From contig JAZSRC010000036.1 of the NCBI GenBank assembly GCA_045538305.1, positions 1 through 38,259 of the forward strand: a stretch of DNA of 38,259 bases, given 5' to 3'. The DNA comes from SFHK01 sp045538305. GTDB lineage: Bacteria > Bacillota > Clostridia > Christensenellales > Aristaeellaceae. Under the pieces are notes generated by a model, which saw only the letters and a list, made by a program, of their open reading frames with translations, was not told where the DNA came from and did no database searches. Of the stretch, positions 15,029-22,966 are shown one piece after another. Numbering within the stretch: position 1 is the stretch's first letter; each line of letters starts with the position of its first letter. The translations under genes were made by a program, and so were the position numbers.

Positions 15029-15781
15029 TTATGCCTGTTTGATTTTTCCAGCATACATCTGCGCCCAGGCAGGACGAAAGCCGCAGGCAGCGGCATTTCT
15101 GGCAGATTTTACATTTGCCCATGCACATGCATAGAAGGGAACCTTGTCAAGCGCCAGAATTTCACAGGCCAGGCGGCTGGTGACAGCGGAAGCGAGACCC
15201 TGCCTTCTGTATTCCGGTAGCACGTCCACGCCGATTTGCCACATATCCTCGCCGTCCATAGAACAGGCTGCAAATGCAACAAGCCTTCCCGCATCGTAAA
15301 TGCCTGCGCCAAGGCGGTCCAGTTCCTTTCTTTTTTCACACAGCGCGTTTGAAAACTCAGGGACATACAATTTCTTAAAGTCAGAGGGTGAGAGCATTTT
15401 TATTGGATACGGCGTTTCAAGCGTCTTCATCAGTTCAACCCTCGGAAGAAAGTACGAACCCATGCCGACAATTTCATACCCAACGGGCGCAAGCATCCGG
15501 TTAAGCCGGTTTATGTTCGGGCTTTCGAACACGCGCTCAGGATCCATGTCAGAAGCGTATTCCCTTGCGATGCTCTCCAAAGCCTCGGAAAAAGCAATCA
15601 CAAGATTGCTTCCGTACGTAGCCATATCCAGCACATAAGGCGGGTACATATACTTTCTTGCGCGGTCTGTCGGTAAAAACGGCACGAACGCGTTTTCCGT
15701 TTTCAGAAAATCTTCCGCTTTGCAGCCGTAATCCTGTGCCGCCTGCACAAGCGCCGTTTCCAGAATTCTGTCGTTGGTCAT
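15029..15781 (-). CDS. GNAT-family N-acetyltransferase
   Basis: A 250-residue protein with the GNAT fold in its C-terminal half. The acetyl-CoA-binding motif A is IGVDVLPEYRRQGLASAVTS, and NVKSARNAAACGFRP at the end is the typical motif B region. The N-terminal ~110 residues are not recognisable. The acceptor substrate is unknown. I chose the ATG at 15781 (product begins MTNDRIL) because GGAGG lies just upstream. A start at 15820 would add 13 residues without a site. It lies 45 bases after pepF on the same strand and is probably cotranscribed. Confidence 0.88.
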   Translation of the reverse strand: MTNDRILETALVQAAQDYGCKAEDFLKTENAFVPFLPTDRARKYMYPPYVLDMATYGSNLVIAFSEALESIAREYASDMDPERVFESPNINRLNRMLAPVGYEIVGMGSYFLPRVELMKTLETPYPIKMLSPSDFKKLYVPEFSNALCEKRKELDRLGAGIYDAGRLVAFAACSMDGEDMWQIGVDVLPEYRRQGLASAVTSRLACEILALDKVPFYACAWANVKSARNAAACGFRPAWAQMYAGKIKQA

Positions 15782-15826
15782 GCATCCTCCAAAAAAGCGT
15801 GCGTGGATATCTCCCCGCACAGTTGT

Positions 15827-17620
15827 TTACATATCCCCGGTAACCTCTTCGTATTTTCTGAGCATTTCGTCAAACTCCGCCATCGCACGGCGCACAGGTT
15901 CGGGAGACGACATATCAATGCCGGCAAGCTTCAGTGCGTCGATCGGATACAGGCTGCCGCCGGCTTTCAGGAAGCTCTTATACTTTTCAACGGCTGCAGC
16001 GCCTTCCTTGCGGATCATACCGGCGATTGCCATTGCGGCGGAGAAGCCGGTAGCATACTTATATACATAGAAGGAACGATAGAAGTGCGGTATGCGCATC
16101 CACTCAAAGGAGATCAGCTCGTCAAACTCTAGGTTTGCGTAGTACTTCTTATTAAGATCGGCGTACAGGCTGTTCAGACTCTGAACCGTCAGCGGCTGGC
16201 CTTTCTCGCACATTTCATGGCTGGCCTTTTCAAACTCGGCGAACATCGTCTGACGGAATACGGTTCCGCGGAAGGAATCAAGCAGACTATACAGAAGATA
16301 CGCCTGCGCATTCTTATCCGGATGGCGATCCATGAGCTCCATCAATACCAGGACCTCGTTTACCGTAGAGGCAACTTCCGCCACAAACAGCGAGTAACCG
16401 CTCTTTGCATAGGGCTGCTGATTGCTGTACCAGGTGTGCAGCGAATGACCCATTTCATGGGCAACGGTCAGAAGATGATCGAGATCCTCTTTATAGTTGA
16501 TCGATACATAGGGATGGGAATCATACGTGCCCCAGGAATATGCGCCGGAGGATTTTCCTTCGTTCTCATAAGGATCAATCCACCGCTCCGCCTTTGCCTG
16601 TCTGAGCACCTGCTGATAATCCTCGCCAAGTACGCCCAGGCAGTCCACCACCATGTCATACGCCTCCGAGAAGGGCAGCTTTACGTCAAAACCAAGCTCG
16701 GGCGCCAAATACAGATCGTAGAAATGCATTTTATCAATACCGTTTAAGCGGCCGTTGATTTCTACAAACTTCTGCAGGGAGGGCAGGTGCTCGTTGATAG
16801 CAAGCACCAGATTTTCGTACACACTTTCGGGAACATTGTCCGGATAGAGCTTGGCTTCAAGCGCACTTTTATAGTTGGCGCTTCTGGCATAGAAAACATC
16901 GGCGTTCACGCTGGCGGAATAAATGGCGGGAATCGTCGCGGAATAGCTTTTATAAGTGGAATACAGGGCGTCAAACGCATTCTTTCTAACATCTCTGTTT
17001 CTGGACATGACGAGCGGAATGTAATTTGCGTGCGTAACGCGGATTTTTTCTCCGTCTTCGCCTTCAATCTCCGGGAAGCGCATGTCGGCACTGTTCAGCA
17101 TCCCGTAAATCGTCTGAGGCGCATGCCCCATTTCGCCAGTCATGGCAATCAGGCGTTCCTCCGCTGCGGAAAGCGTATGCGGACGGCGGCGGATCAGATC
17201 GTCGATAAACATATCGTAATCGGAAAACTCGGGCATTGCCTTTACCTTCTCAAGGTAGCCGGCAGGCGCGGCCAGGAGCTCCGGCGCAGCAAAGGCGAGA
17301 CTGGCGGAAAACTCCGTAATCAGCGTCTGCGCACGGGCCACCATGCCCTGATATTTGGTTGCATTGTTGTCTTCATCTCTGCGCATGCGGGCATAGCCAA
17401 AAAGGCTGGAAATTTTTCTTTCCGCATTATAGTAGCCCTCCAGCATTTCAAGAAGCGTCTTCTCGTCAGAAAGCTTTCCTGCATATGCCGTGAGCCTCGT
17501 AAGCTCCTTTTTCAATTCTTCAAACTCTTTTTCCCAAATGTCTTCCGTTTCATAGATATCTTCCAGGCGCCAGGTATCCTCAACTTTAACCTCCGAACGT
17601 TTCAAAAGCTTGTCAGCCAT
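15827..17620 (-). CDS. pepF: Oligoendopeptidase F (M3 family zinc metallopeptidase)
   Basis: A 597-residue cytosolic peptidase that cleaves short peptides. The zinc site is HEMGH (388-392) with the third ligand in FVAEVASTVNE (E415). The surrounding all-helical M3 fold has the PepF N-terminal segment EDTWRLEDIYET. The start is the ATG at 17620 (MADKLLK), with GGGAGG seven bases upstream. The longer frame to 17671 has no site. A sigma-A promoter lies upstream, divergent from the infC promoter. Confidence 0.96.
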   Translation of the reverse strand: MADKLLKRSEVKVEDTWRLEDIYETEDIWEKEFEELKKELTRLTAYAGKLSDEKTLLEMLEGYYNAERKISSLFGYARMRRDEDNNATKYQGMVARAQTLITEFSASLAFAAPELLAAPAGYLEKVKAMPEFSDYDMFIDDLIRRRPHTLSAAEERLIAMTGEMGHAPQTIYGMLNSADMRFPEIEGEDGEKIRVTHANYIPLVMSRNRDVRKNAFDALYSTYKSYSATIPAIYSASVNADVFYARSANYKSALEAKLYPDNVPESVYENLVLAINEHLPSLQKFVEINGRLNGIDKMHFYDLYLAPELGFDVKLPFSEAYDMVVDCLGVLGEDYQQVLRQAKAERWIDPYENEGKSSGAYSWGTYDSHPYVSINYKEDLDHLLTVAHEMGHSLHTWYSNQQPYAKSGYSLFVAEVASTVNEVLVLMELMDRHPDKNAQAYLLYSLLDSFRGTVFRQTMFAEFEKASHEMCEKGQPLTVQSLNSLYADLNKKYYANLEFDELISFEWMRIPHFYRSFYVYKYATGFSAAMAIAGMIRKEGAAAVEKYKSFLKAGGSLYPIDALKLAGIDMSSPEPVRRAMAEFDEMLRKYEEVTGDM

Positions 17621-17652
17621 AACCAAACCTCCCAAGGATGCTTTTCCCGTAT

Positions 17653-17681
17653 ATTGTACTTGATCGCGCATGTTTTCGCAA
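17653..17681 (-). promoter_or_regulatory. Promoter of pepF
   Basis: On the minus strand, TTGCGA (17681-17676), a 17-base spacer and TACAAT (17658-17653), about 33 bases before the chosen ATG. Confidence 0.7.
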
Positions 17682-17720
17682 GTGGGTTTGTATATTTTGA
17701 GTGAAGATTCGCCATTTCCA

Positions 17721-17749
17721 TTGACAAAAAGGGTAGTTCGTGGTATTAT
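17721..17749 (+). promoter_or_regulatory. Sigma-A promoter of infC-rpmI-rplT
   Basis: TTGACA (17721-17726), a 17-base spacer and TATTAT (17744-17749). Confidence 0.9.
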
Positions 17750-17755
17750 GCTTTA

Positions 17756-17888
17756 GTCAAAGCAGAAGTTACCGCTTCTCACCCGGCGGCATCGCCAGCG
17801 CGGGTTACACATAAGGGCCTCTATTCTTGCGGCCTTTCATGGGGAGCGGTGCGCCTGCATCGGTCTTTTTTATTTGGCAGAAGGAAAC
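17756..17888 (+). ncRNA. Structured leader of infC-rpmI-rplT, probable L20 leader/attenuator
   Basis: About 130 bases of GC-rich, repeat-forming sequence separate the promoter from infC. The segment ACCGCTTCTCACCCGG and the hairpins beyond it look like the L20-binding leader of Bacillota. A terminator-like stem (17847-17852 with 17857-17862, one wobble) is followed by GTCTTTTTTATT before the infC ribosome binding site. Ribosomal protein L20 would favour this terminator. The L20 assignment rests on operon context and partial similarity. Confidence 0.72.
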
Positions 17889-17902
17889 AGGAGGTGTGTC
17901 TT

Positions 17903-18415
17903 ATCAACGATCTGATGATCAATGAAGAGATCCGCGACAGGGAAGTTCGCGTGGTCAATCAGGAGGGCGAACAGCTGGGCATCATGCTGACCGCTCAGGC
18001 ACTTGCACTTGCAGAGGAACAGGAGCTGGACCTTGTCAAGATTGCTCCGAACGCGCGTCCGCCGGTATGCAAGCTGATGGACTATGGCAAATACCGCTTT
18101 GAAATGTCAAAGAAAGAGCGCGAGATCAAGAAAAATCAGAAGGTCATAGAGACCAAAGAAGTTCGCCTGTCTGCCACGATTGAAGATCACGATATTGACG
18201 TCAAATACCGTCAGGCAATCAAATTCCTTCAGGATGGCAACAAAATCAAGGTCACCATCCGTTTCCGCGGCCGTCAGATTTCCCACAGTGAAATCGGTGC
18301 TGAAGTAATGCAGGAATTTGCCGAGCGCATTAAGGACTACGGTACGGTCGAGCGCCGTCCCCTTGTGGAAGGCCGCAACATGACCATGATGGTAGCTCCG
18401 CGCGATAATAAGTAG
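17903..18415 (+). CDS. infC: Translation initiation factor IF-3, apparent AUC start
   Basis: IF-3 of 170 residues. The N-terminal domain has NEEIRDREVRVVNQEGEQLG and the linker leads to the C-terminal domain with KVTIRFRGRQISH. It blocks premature 50S joining and proofreads start codons. The only good ribosome binding site, AGGAGG at 17889-17894, sits 8 bases before ATC (17903-17905). The GTG at 17894 overlaps the site, and the in-frame ATG at 17915 is 20 bases away. AUU/AUC starts are known for infC and give autoregulation, because IF-3 rejects them. First gene of the infC-rpmI-rplT operon. Confidence 0.92.
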   Translation: MNDLMINEEIRDREVRVVNQEGEQLGIMLTAQALALAEEQELDLVKIAPNARPPVCKLMDYGKYRFEMSKKEREIKKNQKVIETKEVRLSATIEDHDIDVKYRQAIKFLQDGNKIKVTIRFRGRQISHSEIGAEVMQEFAERIKDYGTVERRPLVEGRNMTMMVAPRDNK

Positions 18416-18439
18416 GATTAACGAGAGGAGGAACATCCC

Positions 18440-18637
18440 ATGCCCAAACAGAAAACGCACAAGGGCGCCGCAAAGCGTTTTAATCTCACCAAAACCGGAA
18501 AGGTAAAGCGCGCACAGGCTTTCAAGCGCCACATCCTCACCAAAAAACCCACCAAGCGTACCCGTAACCTTCGCAAGGCTGCGTACCTCACCGTAACCGA
18601 AGGCCGCACCATGAAGAAACTGATTCCGTACAAGTAA
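18440..18637 (+). CDS. rpmI: 50S ribosomal protein L35
   Basis: A 65-residue, very basic protein with the L35 signature MPKQKTHKGAAKRF at its start and the central basic segment ILTKKPTKRTRNLR. It is part of the 50S subunit. GAGGAGG precedes the ATG. It lies 24 bases after infC and 15 before rplT, the standard operon order. Confidence 0.98.
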   Translation: MPKQKTHKGAAKRFNLTKTGKVKRAQAFKRHILTKKPTKRTRNLRKAAYLTVTEGRTMKKLIPYK

Positions 18638-18652
18638 GGAGGCGAATCGTCA

Positions 18653-19006
18653 ATGGCAAGAATTAAGCGTGCAGTTAACGCACTCAAAAAGCGTCGTAAG
18701 GTTTTTAAGCTCGCCAAGGGTTATTTTGGCGCAAAGAGCAAGCAGTATCGTGCTGCCAGCGAGCAGGTTCGCCGTTCGCTTCGCTATGCATACATCGGCC
18801 GCAAGCTGAAGAAGCGCGACTTCCGTCGTCTGTGGATCGCCCGCATCAACGCGGCTGCCCGCATGAACGGTCTGTCCTACTCCAAGCTGATGAACGGCCT
18901 GAAGGTTGCCGGCATCAACATCAACCGCAAGATGCTCTCTGAGCTCGCGATCAACGATCCGCAGGCTTTCGCCCAGCTGGTTGAAACCGCCAAGAACGCG
19001 AAGTAA
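18653..19006 (+). CDS. rplT: 50S ribosomal protein L20
   Basis: A 117-residue protein with the long basic N-terminal helix (MARIKRAVNALKKRRK) that reaches into 23S rRNA and the globular C-terminal domain (from about 60, NAAARMNGLSYSKLMNGLK). It is needed for early 50S assembly and is the likely autoregulator of this operon through the leader RNA. AAGGAGG precedes the start, and a terminator follows. Confidence 0.98.
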   Translation: MARIKRAVNALKKRRKVFKLAKGYFGAKSKQYRAASEQVRRSLRYAYIGRKLKKRDFRRLWIARINAAARMNGLSYSKLMNGLKVAGININRKMLSELAINDPQAFAQLVETAKNAK

Positions 19007-19018
19007 GCATATATTATC

Positions 19019-19052
19019 AAAAGCAAGTCGCCCAGTGCGGCTTGCTTTTTTC
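19019..19052 (+). terminator. Rho-independent terminator of infC-rpmI-rplT
   Basis: AAAAGCAAGTCGC (19019-19031) pairs with GCGGCTTGCTTTT (19037-19049) around a 5-base loop, with one wobble pair. The T-run extends to 19051. Confidence 0.92.
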
Positions 19053-19092
19053 TTACCTTTTTCGTTAAATCTTAAAGTCTATACAGAATCGG

Positions 19093-19121
19093 TTGACCGC
19101 AGCTTTTTGAAAAACTATAAT
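19093..19121 (+). promoter_or_regulatory. Sigma-A promoter of malQ-glgP-hflX
   Basis: TTGACC (19093-19098), a 17-base spacer and TATAAT (19116-19121). Confidence 0.9.
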
Positions 19122-19155
19122 TTGAATAGGAAATCTCATCAAAGGAATGTTTAGC

Positions 19156-20622
19156 ATGAGAAAAAGCGGCGTACTTTTACATATTACTTCGCTTCCTGCT
19201 CCGGGCGGTATCGGCACGCTGGGAGACGAAGCATATAGATTTGTTGACTGGTTAAAAAAGGCGGGGATGTCCGTATGGCAGGTGCTTCCCGTAGGCCCTA
19301 CCGGCTATGGGGATTCCCCCTATCAGAGTCCTTCCACCTTTGCCGGCAATATGTACATGATTGATCTGGATCATCTGATTCGCGATGGGTTTTTATCCAG
19401 CAATATCGACGCGTACAGCAGCGTAAAAGGTCTTGATTATGAAACGTTGAAAGCCCGGCGTCTGAGCGCACTTAAGCTGAGCTTTGAGCAAAGTTTCGCA
19501 GATGTGCAGGGCGAAGTGGACATATTCATCGATGAACATCCGGAGCTTGACGACTACGCGCTTTTCATGGCCGTAAAGGATTATTTTGGCGGTATTATCT
19601 GGACCCAATGGCCGGATGTAGCTATCCGCATGCGGGAGGAAGGCGCGCTAAAGCACTACAGACGCATTCTTCGCGATGAGGTAAACTTTTACAAATACAC
19701 GCAGTATCTGTTCTTCAGACAATGGAAACAATTAAAGGCATATGCCAATCAGAATGGCATATCTATCTTTGGCGATATGCCCATTTATGTTGCCGAGGAT
19801 TCCTCGGATACCTGGGCCAACCCCGGAATCTTTCAGCTGGACAAAGACAGGCGCCCCATAAAGGTAGCAGGCGTTCCGCCGGATTATTTTTCCGAGGACG
19901 GACAGCTGTGGGGAAACCCGTTGTACGATTGGCATGCGCTCAAGCGCACGGGCTATGAATGGTGGCTCAGGCGGCTAAAAAGCGCATCGGAGCTTTATGA
20001 TTCCCTGCGAGTCGATCACTTTATCGGCTTTGCCAACTATTATGCCGTCCGCGCCGGCGCACCCAATGCCCGTTTAGGCAAGTGGGAGAAGGCGCCCGGC
20101 AGAAGCTTTTTCTTCACGGTAAAAAGAAAGCTTCCCGACATCAACATCGTTGCAGAGGATCTGGGCGTGGTTAATAACCGCGTAAAGCGGCTTTTGCGCT
20201 TCTGCGGCTATCCAGGTATGAAGGTGCTCGCTTTTGCATTCGATTCGGATAATGAAAATCCGCACTTCCTTTCCAACATCGGCGAAAACGCCGTGGTATA
20301 TACAGGAACCCATGACAACGACACAACCAGGGGCTGGTGGGAAAAGGTCCCTGATTCCGTGCGTGCGTTCGCTTCCGAATATCTGCCCCAGCGCGACACG
20401 ATTGTCGACAGCATGGTGGAAGCAGCACTTGGAAGCCCTGCGAGGCTGGCAATCATCCCGGTGCAGGACATTCTGGAGCTGGATTCATCAGCCCGCATGA
20501 ATACACCCGGCACGGTAGGCGGTACAAATTGGCGCTTCACCCTCGAAAAAGGCGCGCTTACAGACGAACTTGCCACCAAATACCTTGAACTGAACGAATA
20601 CTATGAGAGGACCGAAGTATGA
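19156..20622 (+). CDS. malQ: 4-alpha-glucanotransferase (amylomaltase, GH77)
   Basis: A 488-residue amylomaltase that transfers glucan segments between maltodextrins. The N-terminal signature RKSGVLLHITSLP leads into the GH77 barrel. The catalytic nucleophile lies in SLRVDHFIGF, the acid/base in NIVAEDLG, and the third carboxylate in YTGTHDNDT. The start is the ATG at 19156, with AAAGGA nine bases upstream. The ATG at 19147 abuts the site. It overlaps glgP by ATGA, so the two glycogen/maltodextrin enzymes are coupled. Confidence 0.96.
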   Translation: MRKSGVLLHITSLPAPGGIGTLGDEAYRFVDWLKKAGMSVWQVLPVGPTGYGDSPYQSPSTFAGNMYMIDLDHLIRDGFLSSNIDAYSSVKGLDYETLKARRLSALKLSFEQSFADVQGEVDIFIDEHPELDDYALFMAVKDYFGGIIWTQWPDVAIRMREEGALKHYRRILRDEVNFYKYTQYLFFRQWKQLKAYANQNGISIFGDMPIYVAEDSSDTWANPGIFQLDKDRRPIKVAGVPPDYFSEDGQLWGNPLYDWHALKRTGYEWWLRRLKSASELYDSLRVDHFIGFANYYAVRAGAPNARLGKWEKAPGRSFFFTVKRKLPDINIVAEDLGVVNNRVKRLLRFCGYPGMKVLAFAFDSDNENPHFLSNIGENAVVYTGTHDNDTTRGWWEKVPDSVRAFASEYLPQRDTIVDSMVEAALGSPARLAIIPVQDILELDSSARMNTPGTVGGTNWRFTLEKGALTDELATKYLELNEYYERTEV

Positions 20623-22946
20623 TTCAGACAAAAGCGATCATCCGGGACGCCGAAAGAATCCTTCTGGCAAGACATCACACAGCCCTTTCCGGTGCAACTG
20701 CCCCCATGCTTTCCGAAGCACTCGGCGAGGCCTGCATTCTCGCCATCGGTAAAGACTGGACCAAAAGCGAAAAAGCGCGTGCGGGCGGTCGTCAGGCGCA
20801 CTACATTTCCGCGGAATATCTGACCGGCCGATTTGTGTACAATAATCTGTTCTGCCTGGGAATCCTTAAGGATGTAAAGGCATTGCTTCTTGAAAAAGGT
20901 GCAGACATCGCCATACTGGAGGATCTGGAGGATGCAGCGCTTGGAAACGGCGGCCTCGGTCGTTTGGCGGCATGCTTTCTGGACAGCGCAGCAACTCACA
21001 ATCTGCCGCTTACCGGTTACGGGCTCCGCTACCGCTACGGTCTTTTCAAGCAGGAGCTTCATGATGGCGCACAGGCAGAAACGCCGGATGATTGGACAAA
21101 ATACGGCGATCCCTGGTCGGTGCGCAGGGATGAGCTTTCCGTAGTGGTTGAAATGGCTACGGGAAATGTGCGTGCCGTCCCCTACGATATGCCCGTCATC
21201 GGCTATAAAACAGGCAACATCGGAACGCTGCGCCTTTGGGAAACGCAAAGTCTCCGTGAATTTGATTTTCAGTTGTTTAACGATTACCGCTATCAGGAAG
21301 CCAGTCAGGATAAAAACAAAGCAGAGGATATCACTAAGGTTTTATACCCTAATGATTGGGATGTGGAAGGAAAGCGTCTTCGCGTAAAGCAGCAATATGT
21401 GCTTTCCAGCGCGTCGCTTCAGGATATCCTGAGATCCTATGAAAAGAAATACAACAACAACTATCGATATCTTTCCAAATACAATGTCATACAGCTGAAC
21501 GATACCCATCCGGTGCTGGCTATTCCGGAATTGATCCGCCTGCTCATGCTGAAGGGCGTGCGCTTTGCAACAGCCATAAAATACGCAAAAAGCATGTTTG
21601 CATATACAAATCATACCGTAATGCCCGAAGCGCTTGAAAAATGGCCCTGCGACTTGATTGCCTCCGTTTGTCCGGAGGTTGAGAAAATCATCCGCAGGAT
21701 TGACAAAAGGTGCGTAAAGGAAACAGGAATGCGCATTATAAAGGATAGCGCGGTTTCCATGGCGGATCTTGCGGTGTATATGGGCTTTGCGGTTAACGGT
21801 GTGGCAAAGCTGCATTCCGAGCTATTGAAAACCGAGCTGTTCAGAGACTGGCACAGTATATATCCCGAAAAATTTCAAAACAAAACCAATGGAATCACCC
21901 AACGCCGTTGGCTGGGGCTGTGCAATCCGGAGCTATGCCAGATCATTGAAAAACGCATCGGAAACGGCTTTTACAAGGATCTGTCCCAATTGAAAGGACT
22001 CGAAGCGCACATTGACAACCGCCTGATTTCTGAATTCATTGAGGTTAAGCGCGAAAAGAAAGCGCAGCTTTCCGAATATATTGCAAAAACTGAGGGAATA
22101 ACGCTTCCCCCGGACTACATTTTCGATGTGCAGATCAAGCGTTTGCACGAATACAAGCGTCAGTTGATGAACGCCCTTTCTCTGTACGATCTGTACATGG
22201 AAATCAAAAGCGGAAATCTTTCGTCTTTCCCGCCTACCGCCTTTATTTTCGGTGCGAAAGCCGCCCCCGGCTATGCCCGTGCAAAAGCCGTCATCCGCTA
22301 TATCGGCGGGCTTGCAAAGCGTATCAACAGCGACAGCGATGTAAACGATAAAATGCGCGTTTGCTTTGTCACAAACTATAATTGTTCGTATGCGGAAAGA
22401 ATCATTCCTGCCGCAGACTTCTCCGAGCAGATTTCCCCTGCAGGTACAGAAGCCAGCGGAACCGGGAATATGAAGCTGATGCTGAACGGCGCTGTTACCA
22501 TCGGAACCTTCGACGGAGCAAATATCGAAATTGCGCAGGCTGCGGGGCTTGAAAATGAAGTGATTTTCGGAGCAGACATCGATGAAATCAAGCGCATCCG
22601 CGACAGCTACAATCCAAGAGCGCTGTACGAAGCCAATCCGCGCATCAAACGCGCAGTGGATTCGCTGGTAACGCTCGGTTTTCCGGATGAGGATGGCGCT
22701 CTTCGAGAGCTTCTAACATCCCTTCTGGACGGAGCATCCTGGCACAAGCCAGACCACTACTACATCCTGAACGACTTTATGCGCTATCAGGAAGCCCGCG
22801 TAAAAGCATATACCGAATGTGCGGATCAACCCGAAGCGTTTGCCGAAAAGTGTCTTTACAACATCGCAAACGCCGGCGGATTTTCATCCGATCGAACGAT
22901 ACTTGAATACGCATCGGACATCTGGAATATTTCACCCATCAAATAA
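20619..22946 (+). CDS. glgP: Glycogen/maltodextrin phosphorylase
   Basis: A 775-residue GT35 phosphorylase that releases glucose-1-phosphate from alpha-1,4-glucans. The glycine-rich segment ALGNGGLGRLAACFLDS lies near 107-123. The pyridoxal-phosphate lysine is in the family signature EASGTGNMKLMLNG, and the substrate loop is in IGTFDGANIEI. It is slightly shorter than the E. coli enzymes, and allosteric sites of the animal enzyme are not evident. Its start overlaps the malQ stop (ATGA), and hflX follows after 20 bases. Confidence 0.96.
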   Translation: MIQTKAIIRDAERILLARHHTALSGATAPMLSEALGEACILAIGKDWTKSEKARAGGRQAHYISAEYLTGRFVYNNLFCLGILKDVKALLLEKGADIAILEDLEDAALGNGGLGRLAACFLDSAATHNLPLTGYGLRYRYGLFKQELHDGAQAETPDDWTKYGDPWSVRRDELSVVVEMATGNVRAVPYDMPVIGYKTGNIGTLRLWETQSLREFDFQLFNDYRYQEASQDKNKAEDITKVLYPNDWDVEGKRLRVKQQYVLSSASLQDILRSYEKKYNNNYRYLSKYNVIQLNDTHPVLAIPELIRLLMLKGVRFATAIKYAKSMFAYTNHTVMPEALEKWPCDLIASVCPEVEKIIRRIDKRCVKETGMRIIKDSAVSMADLAVYMGFAVNGVAKLHSELLKTELFRDWHSIYPEKFQNKTNGITQRRWLGLCNPELCQIIEKRIGNGFYKDLSQLKGLEAHIDNRLISEFIEVKREKKAQLSEYIAKTEGITLPPDYIFDVQIKRLHEYKRQLMNALSLYDLYMEIKSGNLSSFPPTAFIFGAKAAPGYARAKAVIRYIGGLAKRINSDSDVNDKMRVCFVTNYNCSYAERIIPAADFSEQISPAGTEASGTGNMKLMLNGAVTIGTFDGANIEIAQAAGLENEVIFGADIDEIKRIRDSYNPRALYEANPRIKRAVDSLVTLGFPDEDGALRELLTSLLDGASWHKPDHYYILNDFMRYQEARVKAYTECADQPEAFAEKCLYNIANAGGFSSDRTILEYASDIWNISPIK

Positions 22947-22966
22947 GGAAGAGGAACCAAGAAAAC

